Origin: UBA5109 sp038148755
GTDB lineage: Bacteria; Pseudomonadota; Gammaproteobacteria; Pseudomonadales; Pseudohongiellaceae
Length of the DNA stretch: 64,000 nt
Reading direction: 5' to 3'
NCBI GenBank assembly: GCA_038148755.1
Contig: JAYQWA010000008.1
Coordinates: 1 to 64,000 of the forward strand
Shown: piece by piece, positions 55,287-64,000 of the stretch
How positions within the stretch are numbered: the stretch's first letter is position 1
How the letters are laid out: each line of letters opens with the position of its first letter
Made by a program: the position numbers and the translations under genes
The notes under the pieces: generated by a model
Told to the model about the DNA's origin: nothing
Databases searched by the model: none
What the model saw: the letters and a program-made list of their open reading frames with translations, nothing else

Positions 55287-57323
55287 TTAAAATTGATAGC
55301 TGACACCTAATCTGAATGACCTTGGTAAAGTGGCTCGACTCATGAAACAGTTGGTGACATCACAATCAATATCATCTGACGTCAGACCCGGTGCATCCAG
55401 CCCCTGAACGTAGGCAGGGTAATAGTAAACAATTTCCTTGCCGTCAGTATCAGCCAGATTAATCACCTCAAGGAACATGGTCACTGAGCTCCAGTGATAG
55501 GCTGTCCGCATATTAATAGTCGTCAGGGACTCTCCTCTGCGAGTGTTAGATGCATCAAGGGCGTAAGGACCTAAATAACGTAAACGAAGACTGGCATCCC
55601 AGGTCGGCCTGGTTACTGAAACACCAAGCTGCACGGCCTCTTCTACAGCCTGTTCAACGTAAATACCCTCCAGATTATTCACATAACGGGCATCACTGCT
55701 GGTATAAGATGCATCAACACCCAGCCAGTTTGTCGGCTGCCAGAACATGGTCAACTCATAACCGTCTCTTTCAGAACCTCCTTTTGGCTCGACTGAATTG
55801 GAATCTCCTACAAAAATCAGTTCACTGTCCTGATTCAGCCACCAGTAGGCGCTGGTAAATTTAAAGTCTCCCAGTGTTAATCTGCCACCTACTTCATAGC
55901 CGGTACCTGCTGAAATTCCGGGTACGGGACTAACGCTGTTAACCACACCGCGGGCATCGTTCGAATGAAAGCCCCGGCCCCAGTTATAGTACAACTCAAG
56001 GTTTTCCAGGGGGGTATAGGCAAGCGCGAATTTTGGTGAAGCCTGTGAAGCCGTTTCGTTACCATCCGCACTCAAGGCATTTAGTGCCTTGGCATTGAAA
56101 TCAAAAAAATCTGCACGCAATCCGCCAGTCAGGCGTAAATCCGGGTTGACATACCAGGTCCCCTCAAGAAAAGTACCGATAGAGGCTTCAGTAATTTCAT
56201 TGCTGGCAATGTCAGCGGCATAAACACCATTATTGAACTGCTCCACGCCAATCCGGCTGCCGTTGTCATAGCGCACATCACCACCAGCAAGCAGTTGAAA
56301 ATCATTATTTTCCAGCAATGTTTTATTAGCCTGCCCACCAACAACCCAGCGTTTGTCAAACTGGTTAATCTGAAAATCATAGGTCGGATTCGATGACATG
56401 GTCCAGTCATAGAACTGGGCATAGACATTTGCGTCCCAATCTGAACCTGCTAGTTCTACATTGGCAATCCAGCGAGTCGTTTCACCTTCAGCCGTTGAGT
56501 CTAGCGAGCAGAAAGCATCTTCACATACCGCTGTGCCGAAAGCTCGCTCAGGAATTTGTTCTGTCGGATCCCAGCTGGCTCGGTAGCCTGAAAACGTTAA
56601 AGCAGCATCACCAAAACTGGTTTGCGTCAGGTACTTGGCCCAGATTGAAAAATGGCCAAGGTCTTCTTCCTTCTCCCAGGGACCATCGAAATTTTTATAT
56701 TCACCAATTAACGATAATGTGCCACCACTAAGCTCCTGGCTCATACCGCCAACATAACGCCGCCAACCATCTTCTCCGACTTCTGCAGAAACAAAAGAGC
56801 GTTCCACCACATCAATAGTATGAATATAGGATGCTCCGGCCATGGAAAAATCGCCAAGATCCGCATAATAAGGCCCCTTGCGGTAATCAATGCCTTCAAC
56901 CGTTTCAGGAATAACACCATTAACATCCAGATAACCTTGTCCATGGCCATGTGTACGCATGTTGAGAGGCACACCATCCAGTTGTACGGTATAGTCAGTG
57001 CCATGATCTAGGTTAAAACCTCTTAAAAAATACTGATTGGCTTTACCTGAACCCGAGTGCTGTACTGCCACCATCCCCGGCATGGATTCAAGTAGTTCAG
57101 ATGTTTTTACCAGGGGACGGATTAATAGATCATCGCCTCCGACATAGCCAACGCTGGCTGAAACAGCCTCTCCGACCAAGTCAGTATTACGCCCAAAAAC
57201 AGCAATTTCCTGGATGGCTGGCGCAGGCCTTTGCGCAAAGCCAGACTGTGACGCTAATACTGTACTCAGCAAGCTTACCGAAAAAGCCAATCTGCTTCTG
57301 GAAAATGATCTGGATTTATTCAT
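55287..57323 (-). CDS. TonB-dependent outer-membrane receptor
   Basis: A 678-residue outer-membrane receptor that imports a ligand using energy from TonB. Signal peptide ending SGFAQ; a possible TonB box in IQEIAVFGRN; plug domain (VKTSELLESMPGMVAVQHSGSGKANQYFLRGFNLDHGTDYTVQLDGVPLNMRTHGHGQGYLDVNGVIPE); then a 22-strand-type barrel ending FRLGVSYQF with the terminal Phe. The His/Gly-rich MRTHGHGQGY plug loop could touch a metal or metal-chelate ligand, but the substrate is not known. ATG 57323 follows AAGGGTGACAGGA; a GTG three codons upstream is possible. Inserted with the regulator between rplI and dnaB. Confidence 0.92.
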   Translation of the reverse strand: MNKSRSFSRSRLAFSVSLLSTVLASQSGFAQRPAPAIQEIAVFGRNTDLVGEAVSASVGYVGGDDLLIRPLVKTSELLESMPGMVAVQHSGSGKANQYFLRGFNLDHGTDYTVQLDGVPLNMRTHGHGQGYLDVNGVIPETVEGIDYRKGPYYADLGDFSMAGASYIHTIDVVERSFVSAEVGEDGWRRYVGGMSQELSGGTLSLIGEYKNFDGPWEKEEDLGHFSIWAKYLTQTSFGDAALTFSGYRASWDPTEQIPERAFGTAVCEDAFCSLDSTAEGETTRWIANVELAGSDWDANVYAQFYDWTMSSNPTYDFQINQFDKRWVVGGQANKTLLENNDFQLLAGGDVRYDNGSRIGVEQFNNGVYAADIASNEITEASIGTFLEGTWYVNPDLRLTGGLRADFFDFNAKALNALSADGNETASQASPKFALAYTPLENLELYYNWGRGFHSNDARGVVNSVSPVPGISAGTGYEVGGRLTLGDFKFTSAYWWLNQDSELIFVGDSNSVEPKGGSERDGYELTMFWQPTNWLGVDASYTSSDARYVNNLEGIYVEQAVEEAVQLGVSVTRPTWDASLRLRYLGPYALDASNTRRGESLTTINMRTAYHWSSVTMFLEVINLADTDGKEIVYYYPAYVQGLDAPGLTSDDIDCDVTNCFMSRATLPRSFRLGVSYQF

Positions 57324-57451
57324 TCCTGTCACCCTTTTGTTTAACGATTCAAATTTTCAAGGCCCTTATTCCTTCGAGGACATAACTACATTCTATAGAT
57401 CATTTTTAATTAATTGAGGTAGTTAACTGTTTTATAACTGTTTATGGAAAG

Positions 57452-57466
57452 TTAACGAAACGTTAA
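57452..57466. promoter_or_regulatory. TTAACG-AAA-CGTTAA inverted repeat upstream of the TonB receptor
   Basis: Perfect 6-bp arms around AAA, about 130 bases before the receptor start. It shares the AACG/CGTT half-sites of the palindrome ahead of the CadC-like regulator gene, making a common operator plausible. Confidence 0.45.
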
Positions 57467-57558
57467 AACTTTGCCTCCTCGACACGAATGCATTTTTTTA
57501 TTAATAAATGAAAGCTAAGGCTCACACGATCAGAATATTTAAGTTAATATTGTCTGAC

Positions 57559-57587
57559 CTGCCGGCGAAGCCCCGCAGATTTTTTTT
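57559..57587 (+). terminator. Intrinsic terminator-like hairpin ahead of dnaB
   Basis: CTGC / GCAG and GGC / GCC stems with a GAA loop and a small internal bulge, followed by A and eight Ts (57580-57587), 40 bases before the dnaB ATG. There is no annotated plus-strand gene upstream to be terminated; it could end a short unannotated RNA or act as an attenuator in the dnaB leader. Confidence 0.6.
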
Positions 57588-57626
57588 ACGCTAATCAATT
57601 TGTCTTAACTGTAAAAATTTAAATTA

Positions 57627-59096
57627 ATGTCAGATTTTCCATCCAGCCAACCCAGAAGCTTAGATACCGCCTTAGGCAGTACCAGCAGTCTGAAGTTACC
57701 GCCTCATTCAATTGATGCTGAGCAGGCCGTTCTCGGAGGTCTGATGCTGGATAATAGTGTATGGGACGATGTTGCTGACATCCTGATTGACTCGGATTTT
57801 TACCGCAAGGAACACAGCACCATTTATCTTGCCATGCAAAAGCAGAATGATGCAGGTAAACCGATTGATCTGGTAACCCTGGCTGAAGCACTGGATCATA
57901 TTAATCAACTTGAACTGTGTGGTGGTCTTGATTATCTGGCCGAGATCGCCAGCAACACACCCAGCACGGCAAATATCCTGGCCTATGCCAATATTATTCG
58001 GGAACGCGCCATTCTGCGGCAGCTGATATCGGTAGCCAACCAAATTGCTGACAGTGCCTACAATCCCGATGGCCGTGAAAGTGCTGAGCTGCTGGATCTG
58101 GCAGAGCAGCATGTCTTCAAAATTGCCGATGAGCGGCCCAAAGACGGCGGCCCACAAAAGGTTGACCCGCTCTTGAAAAAAGGTCTGAACCGGCTAGAGG
58201 AGCTTTTCAATGCAGAAGGCAACCTGACCGGCCTGACTACCGGTTTTAAAGATCTGAATAATCAGACCTCCGGCTTGCAGAAATCAGATTTGGTTATTGT
58301 TGCCGGCCGCCCTTCCATGGGTAAAACCGCTTTTGCCATGAACCTGGTGGAAAACTATATTTTAAGTAAAGATGAACCGCTTCCGGTACTGGTGTTCAGT
58401 CTCGAAATGCCAGCTGAGAGCCTGATTACACGTATGCTGTCTTCGATTGGCAAAGTCGATCAAACCCGCATGCGAAATGGAAAGCTGCTGGAAGATGACT
58501 GGCCCAAACTGACCCACGCGATTAACAAGTTAACCGGCAAACCTTTATATATTGATGACACTGTTGGCCTTAACCCTACGGAAATGCGCGCCCGTGCCAG
58601 AAGGGTTGCCAAAGATCATGATAATAAAATCGGCATGATTATGGTCGATTATCTGCAGTTAATGCAATTGCGAGGCAGTTCTGAAAATCGCACCGGCGAA
58701 ATTTCTGAAATATCACGGGCATTGAAACTGATGGCGCGTGAATTTGAATGTCCGGTGGTTGCTTTATCACAGCTAAACCGAAGTCTGGAACAGCGACCCA
58801 ACAAACGGCCTGTGATGTCTGATTTAAGGGAATCCGGTGCCATCGAACAGGATGCCGATGTCATCATGTTTGTCTATCGCGATGAAGTTTACAATGAAGA
58901 CACCGAACATAAAGGCGTGGCTGAAATCATTCTCGGTAAGCAACGTAACGGCCCCATCGGTACCTGCAATCTAAGCTTCATCGGCAAATACACACGCTTT
59001 GAAAATTACATGCCAATGAGTGCTGAACAGCAGTTCAATCCCGGGGGCTCCAGTTTCGGCGGCTACGATAACGATCCCGGAGATTTCGACGAGTGA
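57627..59096 (+). CDS. dnaB: Replicative DNA helicase
   Basis: The hexameric 5'-3' helicase at the replication fork. 489 residues, slightly above the 471 of E. coli because of short additions at both ends. N-terminal domain from PPHSIDAEQAVLGGLMLDNSVWDDVADIL; RecA-like domain with Walker A GRPSMGKT (about residue 230), VLVFSLEMPAESL, Walker B-type IMVDYLQLM and SDLRESGAIEQDADVIMFVYRDEVYN. No Shine-Dalgarno sequence is evident before the ATG; an attenuator-like hairpin lies in the leader. alr overlaps its stop (GTGA). Confidence 0.95.
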   Translation: MSDFPSSQPRSLDTALGSTSSLKLPPHSIDAEQAVLGGLMLDNSVWDDVADILIDSDFYRKEHSTIYLAMQKQNDAGKPIDLVTLAEALDHINQLELCGGLDYLAEIASNTPSTANILAYANIIRERAILRQLISVANQIADSAYNPDGRESAELLDLAEQHVFKIADERPKDGGPQKVDPLLKKGLNRLEELFNAEGNLTGLTTGFKDLNNQTSGLQKSDLVIVAGRPSMGKTAFAMNLVENYILSKDEPLPVLVFSLEMPAESLITRMLSSIGKVDQTRMRNGKLLEDDWPKLTHAINKLTGKPLYIDDTVGLNPTEMRARARRVAKDHDNKIGMIMVDYLQLMQLRGSSENRTGEISEISRALKLMAREFECPVVALSQLNRSLEQRPNKRPVMSDLRESGAIEQDADVIMFVYRDEVYNEDTEHKGVAEIILGKQRNGPIGTCNLSFIGKYTRFENYMPMSAEQQFNPGGSSFGGYDNDPGDFDE

Positions 59097-60196
59097 TCCA
59101 TCGGGTTAAAGCGACGATCAATCTCAGTGCTCTCCGCCATAATCTGAACGTCGCCCGTACTTATGCCAACAAGCGCAACCTGGTGGTCGTCATTAAAGCC
59201 AACGCTTATGGACATGGTCTGCTCCAGGCTGCTGAAGCCCTGCAAGACGCTGATGTCTATGCAGTTACTGATGTTGACGAAGCTGATCAACTGACAGCCT
59301 CAGGCACTGACAAACCCATACTGATATTGCAGGGTCTTATTGAACGCACTGACATTGCCCGTATAGCCCGTGCCGGTTATCAGCTCGTTGTTCACAACAC
59401 GGAACAATTAAACTGGCTGGAAACAGAACTCGGCAAAGCGGCAAAAGCAACAGCCCTGACCATCTGGCTGAAAACGAATTCCGGCATGAACAGGCTTGGC
59501 ATTATGCCGGATGATGTTTTGAAAACTTACCAGGCCTTACAAAATAAAAGCTGGTGTCAGAAAGTCATTTTGATGACACATCTGGCCAATGCCAACCTGC
59601 TGGATTCGGCCCTTAATCAGCAACAACTGGACTGCTTTACCAAGGCTACTGAACAGGTTCCTGACGCAGAAATCAGCATTCCCGCTTCATCAGGCTTGCT
59701 GGCTGATTTTGGCGCGAATGCCAACTGGGTAAGACCCGGCATCATGCTTTACGGCAGTTCACCCTTTCCTTACTCTGATGAAAAACTGCGCCGGGAAAAA
59801 TTTGGTTTACAGGCTGTTATGAGCCTGCAAGCCAGAATCATCACTATCCAGCAATGCAAAGCCGGTGACAATGTCGGTTATTGCTCCCAGTTTATTTGTC
59901 CGCAGGATATGCGCATCGGAATCGTCAGTGTTGGTTATGCTGATGGTTATCCCAGCAATGCGCCGAATGGCACGCCGGTACTGGTCAATGGCAAACGCAC
60001 AACGACAGTTGGTCGGGTATCCATGGATATGCTGGCCGTGGATTTGTCTGCTTTACCGGAAGCGCAAATTGACGATATTGTCACGCTCTGGGGAGAAGAC
60101 TTATCGCTGGATGAAGTGGCCGAACATACCGGCATACTCTCCTATAATTTAACTTGCAGTATCGCCTCGCGAGTAGAAAGAGAGTATTTATCTTAG
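59093..60196 (+). CDS. alr: Alanine racemase
   Basis: PLP enzyme of 367 residues producing D-alanine for peptidoglycan. The PLP lysine is in VVVIKANAYGHG (about residue 35), the catalytic Tyr is in the C-terminal beta domain near RIGIVSVGYADGYPSNAPNG, and VGRVSMDMLAVDLS is another signature. Starts at GTG 59093, overlapping the dnaB stop by four bases. radA follows after one base. Confidence 0.95.
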   Translation: MIHRVKATINLSALRHNLNVARTYANKRNLVVVIKANAYGHGLLQAAEALQDADVYAVTDVDEADQLTASGTDKPILILQGLIERTDIARIARAGYQLVVHNTEQLNWLETELGKAAKATALTIWLKTNSGMNRLGIMPDDVLKTYQALQNKSWCQKVILMTHLANANLLDSALNQQQLDCFTKATEQVPDAEISIPASSGLLADFGANANWVRPGIMLYGSSPFPYSDEKLRREKFGLQAVMSLQARIITIQQCKAGDNVGYCSQFICPQDMRIGIVSVGYADGYPSNAPNGTPVLVNGKRTTTVGRVSMDMLAVDLSALPEAQIDDIVTLWGEDLSLDEVAEHTGILSYNLTCSIASRVEREYLS

Positions 60197-60197
60197 T

Positions 60198-61568
60198 ATG
60201 GCTAAACAAAAGTCAGCCTATGTCTGTAATGATTGCGGTGCCGAACACGGGCAATGGCAGGGACAATGTTCCAGTTGCGGTGAGTGGAACACACTGTCAA
60301 AAATAAATCTTGGTCCTGCCAAGGCGCCTTCTGCTGCAGCAAACTTTAAACGTCAGGGTATTACCGGCAGCCTGTCTTCTGTCAAAACACTGAATGATAT
60401 TAATCTTGATGAGCAGCCACGCATTGCAACTGGCATCAGTGAATTTGACCGGGTACTGGGTGATGGTATTGTGCCTGGTTCTGCCATCCTGATCGGTGGT
60501 AATCCTGGCGCCGGGAAAAGTACTCTGCTGCTGCAAATCCTGTGTAAATTATCGCAGGACATCAAAGCGCTCTATGTCACCGGCGAAGAATCCCTGCAAC
60601 AAGTAGCCATGCGCGCCAAGCGCCTGAATCTGCCTAGCGATAAACTCTTGATGTTGGCTGAAACCAATATTAATGAAATCACCAATGTTGCTCAGGAACA
60701 CCAACCTAAAATAATGGTGATTGATTCCATTCAAGTCATGCACAGCACCGATATTGCTTCCGCACCCGGATCAGTTAGTCAGGTACGCGAATGCGCTGCC
60801 TATCTGGTGCAATACGCCAAGCAAACCAATACTGCCATTTTTCTGGTGGGACACGTCACTAAAGACGGTAATCTGGCCGGCCCGAAAGTGCTCGAGCACA
60901 TGATTGACTGTTTTATGATGTTGGAAGGCGGTGATGACTCACGCTACCGCACCCTGCGAGGACAGAAAAACCGTTTCGGCGCCGTCAATGAGCTGGGTGT
61001 TTTTGCCATGACCGAAAGCGGTCTTAAAGAAGTAAAGAATCCTTCAGCGATTTTTCTTGCGCGTACCGAAGAAATTTCTCCCGGTTCTCTGGTCACTGTT
61101 TTATGGGAAGGCACACGACCCTTGTTAGTGGAGATTCAGGCGCTGGTAGACAGCTCTCAATTTGGCAATCCACGCCGTATCGCGGTTGGCCTTGATCATA
61201 ATCGGCTGGCCATGCTACTGGCTGTCCTGCACAGACATGGTGGCCTGTTTATGGCAGATCAGGATGTTTTCGCCAATGTCGTGGGTGGGGTGCGGGTAAG
61301 TGAAACCAGTGCTGACCTGGCCCTGATACTTGCGATCGTTTCAAGCTTTAAAGACAAGGCCCTTGATCAGGAGCTGGTTGTATTTGGTGAAGTCGGCCTT
61401 GCCGGTGAAATTCGTCCTGTGCCTAATGGGCAACAACGCCTGCAGGAAGCTGCCAAGCATGGTTTCACCCGGGCTGTTGTACCAAAAGCCAATGCGCCCA
61501 AACAGGCCATCAAAGGCATGCAGGTTATCCCAGTGGCACGATTAAGTGAGGCTATAGGCGCACTGTGA
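60198..61568 (+). CDS. radA: DNA repair protein RadA
   Basis: A 456-residue RecA-related branch-migration helicase in recombinational repair. N-terminal C4 zinc finger (CNDCGAEHGQWQGQCSSCGEW), Walker A GGNPGAGKST (about residue 98), the RadA-specific RGQKNRFG motif (KNRFG), and a Lon-protease-like C-terminal domain (VSETSADLALILAIVSSFKDKAL, FGEVGLAGEIRPV). Normal length. Begins one base after alr. The 100 bases after it contain overlapping TTGCT/AGCAA inverted repeats. Confidence 0.96.
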   Translation: MAKQKSAYVCNDCGAEHGQWQGQCSSCGEWNTLSKINLGPAKAPSAAANFKRQGITGSLSSVKTLNDINLDEQPRIATGISEFDRVLGDGIVPGSAILIGGNPGAGKSTLLLQILCKLSQDIKALYVTGEESLQQVAMRAKRLNLPSDKLLMLAETNINEITNVAQEHQPKIMVIDSIQVMHSTDIASAPGSVSQVRECAAYLVQYAKQTNTAIFLVGHVTKDGNLAGPKVLEHMIDCFMMLEGGDDSRYRTLRGQKNRFGAVNELGVFAMTESGLKEVKNPSAIFLARTEEISPGSLVTVLWEGTRPLLVEIQALVDSSQFGNPRRIAVGLDHNRLAMLLAVLHRHGGLFMADQDVFANVVGGVRVSETSADLALILAIVSSFKDKALDQELVVFGEVGLAGEIRPVPNGQQRLQEAAKHGFTRAVVPKANAPKQAIKGMQVIPVARLSEAIGAL

Positions 61569-61668
61569 CCGCCCTTCAGGGGCAGACAATCTTGCTGTAA
61601 ATAATTATTGCTTTTCAGCAACAAAATGCTATTGTGCGCCACCTTTTTTCTTCGGCAAGCAATAAGTA

Positions 61669-63594
61669 ATGCCTGATCCTAATTCAGCTGATCCACACCT
61701 TACTGCCATTCAGGAACCCGCCAAGTTTGGCACTATACTCGGTTATGCTCCCGGTAATGTTCCCATCTACTCATCTGATTACAACACTGCAGATGAAAAA
61801 GAACTGCCCAATCGCCATGCTTATCGCAGTTATGTCGATGACATTTTTATGGGCTACAAATGGCAGTGTGTTGAATTTGCACGGCGCTGGATGTTTCTGA
61901 ATAAAGGTTACATTTTTGACGATGTCCCGATGGCTTACGACATTTTTCAGCTCAGCCACGTCCGAGTTATCAAAGGGAAAAAACCGGAAAGGTTAACGCT
62001 AAAATCATTTAAAAACGGTTCATACCGACACCCCGAGCCAGGCTGCATGCTCATCTGGGACGAAGGTGGAGAATTTGAAGTGACAGGCCATGTCGCGATT
62101 GTGACAGAGGTCTATGCCGACAGAATCCGTCTGGTCGAACAAAACAATCACCACCATGTCTGGCCCGAAGGCCAGAATTTCTCCCGTGAATTAAAAGCAC
62201 AAATTGCCGAAGATGGGGCCTACTGGATTGAAAGTTCTTTTGCTGATGCGCCTTTGTTAGGCTGGGTCATTCAAACCGATGATGAAACCAATGCCGTCAT
62301 CCATACTCCTCCCAGAAAAAACATGTTTGCCATTCACATGCGGGAATCAAAACAAAACATAAACCCGGCACAATCCTGGTTAAATATTGCCAATGAAGAT
62401 GAGGCTACTTTTGTCAAAATGATGGGAGGTCATCATCTGACCAGCAACCCTGATAATTACAACAAGTATCTGGTCATCAGTGAGACGGCAGCAAAAGAAT
62501 TAAAGCGCGCCACCAATGAACTGCATGCCCTGTTTCTGCATGCCACGGACTACGTCCTGCAACATGAGGAGATTCTGGAAAAATTCAATCTCCCTAGAGT
62601 TTTGTGGCAACGTATCAAACAGTCCTGGGATAACCGCCGCAATGAAATGATCACTGGCCGCTTTGATTTCTGTCTGCATGACCAGGGACTCAAGGTTTAT
62701 GAATACAATTGTGATTCTGCTTCCTGTTATATGGAATGCGGTAAAGTTCAGGACAAATGGGCAGAACATTTCGATGTGGCGGAAGGACGCAGTGCCGGCA
62801 GTAAATTACATAAAGAACTGGTAGAAGCCTGGCGTAATAGTTCTGTTAAAGGCGTTCTGCATATTCTCCAGGACAAGGATCTGGAAGAAACCTATCACGC
62901 GTTGTTTATGAAGGAAGCAATGGAGCAGGCAGGTATTACCTGTAAGGTACTAAAAGATTTCAATACCCTGAGCTGGAATGCACAGGGACAAATCACTGAC
63001 GCTGAAGGTATTGAAGTGCGTTGGGTCTGGAAAACCTGGGCCTGGGAAACAGCGCTGGATCAATTACGGGAAGAATGCGAACAGGATGATAGCCGTATGG
63101 ATGCTTATGAATTTGATCAGATCAGAACCGGCAGCCCGAGACTGGTCGATGTCCTCTTGCGTAGCGAAGTTGTGGTCTTTGAACCTTTATGGACCCTTAT
63201 CCCCAGCAATAAAGCCATTCTTGCCGTTCTCTGGATGCTCTTCCCGGATCACCCTTTCCTGCTTAATACGCAATTTAGTCTGACAAATGAATTAAAGCAA
63301 AACGGCTTTGCCGAAAAGCCTATCGCCGGCCGTTGCGGCCATAACATCAGTTTGATAGAGAAAAACACCGTGCTGGAAGCCACCGGTGGAAAATTTGAAA
63401 ACCAGGATGTGATTTATCAGGAGCTGTGCATGCTGCCTCAAGTAAATAGGCTCAATATTCAACTGTGTAGCTTTAGCGTCGAGGGTTCCTACGCTGGCGC
63501 CTGTATGCGCACTGACAACTCTGTCCTGATTACCGGAGACAGTGACCTCTTGCCCATGAGAATAATTGAAGACGATGAATTTAATCCTGCGTAA
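61669..63594 (+). CDS. gss: Bifunctional glutathionylspermidine synthetase/amidase
   Basis: A 641-residue protein like E. coli Gsp (619). N-terminal CHAP amidase (residues to about 200): Cys67 in GYKWQCVEFARRW is the nucleophile, His in GHVAIVTEVY the general base. The C-terminal ATP-grasp synthetase (YEYNCDSASCYMECGKVQDKW, LHILQDKDLEETYHALFMKEAMEQAGI, WKTWAWETALDQLREE, NVSL-type GHNISLIEKN) joins glutathione to spermidine using ATP. The pair makes and breaks glutathionylspermidine, a stress-responsive thiol. It stands alone behind radA with its own upstream space. Confidence 0.94.
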   Translation: MPDPNSADPHLTAIQEPAKFGTILGYAPGNVPIYSSDYNTADEKELPNRHAYRSYVDDIFMGYKWQCVEFARRWMFLNKGYIFDDVPMAYDIFQLSHVRVIKGKKPERLTLKSFKNGSYRHPEPGCMLIWDEGGEFEVTGHVAIVTEVYADRIRLVEQNNHHHVWPEGQNFSRELKAQIAEDGAYWIESSFADAPLLGWVIQTDDETNAVIHTPPRKNMFAIHMRESKQNINPAQSWLNIANEDEATFVKMMGGHHLTSNPDNYNKYLVISETAAKELKRATNELHALFLHATDYVLQHEEILEKFNLPRVLWQRIKQSWDNRRNEMITGRFDFCLHDQGLKVYEYNCDSASCYMECGKVQDKWAEHFDVAEGRSAGSKLHKELVEAWRNSSVKGVLHILQDKDLEETYHALFMKEAMEQAGITCKVLKDFNTLSWNAQGQITDAEGIEVRWVWKTWAWETALDQLREECEQDDSRMDAYEFDQIRTGSPRLVDVLLRSEVVVFEPLWTLIPSNKAILAVLWMLFPDHPFLLNTQFSLTNELKQNGFAEKPIAGRCGHNISLIEKNTVLEATGGKFENQDVIYQELCMLPQVNRLNIQLCSFSVEGSYAGACMRTDNSVLITGDSDLLPMRIIEDDEFNPA

Positions 63595-63632
63595 TTAACT
63601 TTCCCACAGCTTTATCACAGGCTTATACTCTG

Positions 63633-63650
63633 ACAGTGTTCCCACACTGT
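63633..63650. repeat. Perfect 7-bp inverted repeat before the last gene
   Basis: ACAGTGT-TCCC-ACACTGT lies 17 bases before ATG 63667, between gss and the DnaT-like gene. A T run (63658-63662) follows after seven bases, so it could help end gss or act as an operator/leader hairpin of the next gene. Confidence 0.5.
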
Positions 63651-63666
63651 GTTAACATTTTTAGCC

Positions 63667-64000
63667 ATGACCTCAAGCCTGATTCCTGAACGCCCTTTAC
63701 TAATTTCACCAACCCTGGCAGCAACTATCGGGCTTGAAGAAACCGTCATGCTCCACGTCATCAGCGAATTATTTTTGCAACACCCCGTGATCGTCCGCAA
63801 ACAACTGCGCTGGACTGAACTTGATTACGCTATTCTGCAAAAAGCGATGCCCTTCTGGACTTTAATTGATATTAAGCGAGTGCGGCAAAACCTGCTGGAG
63901 AAAGGACTCATTTATCTGGAGGCCGTTGCAGAAAACGCCGATACTTTTCTGATAGCCATTAATCAGCCTTATGAAACAAAGACCGAGCTGCCTGCCGCGA
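63667..64000 (+). CDS. DnaT-like/replication-associated protein (3' truncated)
   Basis: The first 111 codons of a gene that runs off the window. It begins MTSSLIPERPLLISPTLAATIGLEETVMLHVISELFL and continues with a winged-helix-like region (ELDYAILQKAMPFWTLIDIKRVRQNLLEKGLIYLEAV). This N-terminus resembles conserved pseudomonad proteins with a C-terminal DnaT-type single-stranded-DNA-binding domain, which would fit the nearby dnaB; the defining domain is outside the window, so the name rests on memory of the family. No Shine-Dalgarno sequence is obvious. Confidence 0.6.
   Translation, partial: MTSSLIPERPLLISPTLAATIGLEETVMLHVISELFLQHPVIVRKQLRWTELDYAILQKAMPFWTLIDIKRVRQNLLEKGLIYLEAVAENADTFLIAINQPYETKTELPAA

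Noticed and set aside
61600..61660. Overlapping TTGCT/AGCAA repeats as a radA terminator
   Set aside because: Stems are short and the T-rich stretch is not directly downstream; could equally be part of the gss promoter.

Overview
The window looks like a chromosomal segment of a moderate-GC gammaproteobacterium, probably aquatic or marine and distantly Pseudomonas-like. The order tRNA-Leu / rnr-rlmB-rpsF-rpsR-(membrane protein)-rplI ... dnaB-alr-radA is, from memory, the Pseudomonas order. The AcnD/PrpF form of the methylcitrate cycle, a folE-folM-folX set, a TonB receptor, many exported enzymes and a CCA-encoding tRNA fit the same group. No prophage, insertion sequence, CRISPR array or rRNA was seen. 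The assignment is inference from gene content and order.

Layout. 1-11.7 kb: the end of a RhlE-type helicase, a lipocalin-like lipoprotein, a DUF5916 outer-membrane protein with a Fur-like site upstream, a PepSY membrane protein divergent from an ApbE-DUF2271 flavin transferase, then a gamma-glutamyltransferase, a beta-propeller protein and an alpha/beta hydrolase. 11.7-16.4 kb: a lipoprotein frame split by an in-frame TAG, a DUF6152 fusion protein, an aldo/keto reductase, two small dioxygenase/monooxygenase-fold proteins and a TauE-like permease. 16.4-23.1 kb: a complete methylcitrate (propionate) operon, prpB-prpC-gntR-acnD-prpF, with two identical perfect 12-bp palindromes around its promoter.

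23.1-39.2 kb is the most distinctive region. It holds a minus-strand set (acyl-CoA dehydrogenase-like protein, two proteins that together match the earlier DUF6152 fusion, and a cupin) divergent from two MarR genes across a 45-bp near-perfect inverted repeat. The second MarR protein is a tandem double-MarR fusion. Next comes a hydroxycinnamate operon: feruloyl-CoA hydratase-lyase, CoA ligase and an AAHS transporter. Divergent from it is a run of six genes that all carry export signals: two tannase/feruloyl-esterase-like lipoproteins, two DUF3237 proteins, a metallo-beta-lactamase-fold hydrolase and a Tat-signal fumarylacetoacetase-fold enzyme that is fused in frame to a DUF3820 domain. I read this as an extracytoplasmic aromatic-ester module feeding a cytoplasmic ferulate/coumarate pathway. 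No vanillin dehydrogenase lies in the window.

39.2-47.7 kb: NhaC-like antiporter, an Nramp-related carrier without the canonical metal motifs, an MFS exporter, an AT-rich patch with a secreted repeat-like protein and a secreted HNH nuclease, then the tetrahydromonapterin genes folE, folM and folX. 47.6-64 kb: tRNA-Leu(CAG) divergent from rnr, rlmB, a 128-bp sequence duplicated in tandem, rpsF-rpsR-membrane protein-rplI (S6 and L9 both with encoded acidic tails), an inserted CadC-like regulator plus TonB receptor flanked by AACGTT-type palindromes, then dnaB-alr-radA, glutathionylspermidine synthetase/amidase and the start of a DnaT-like gene.
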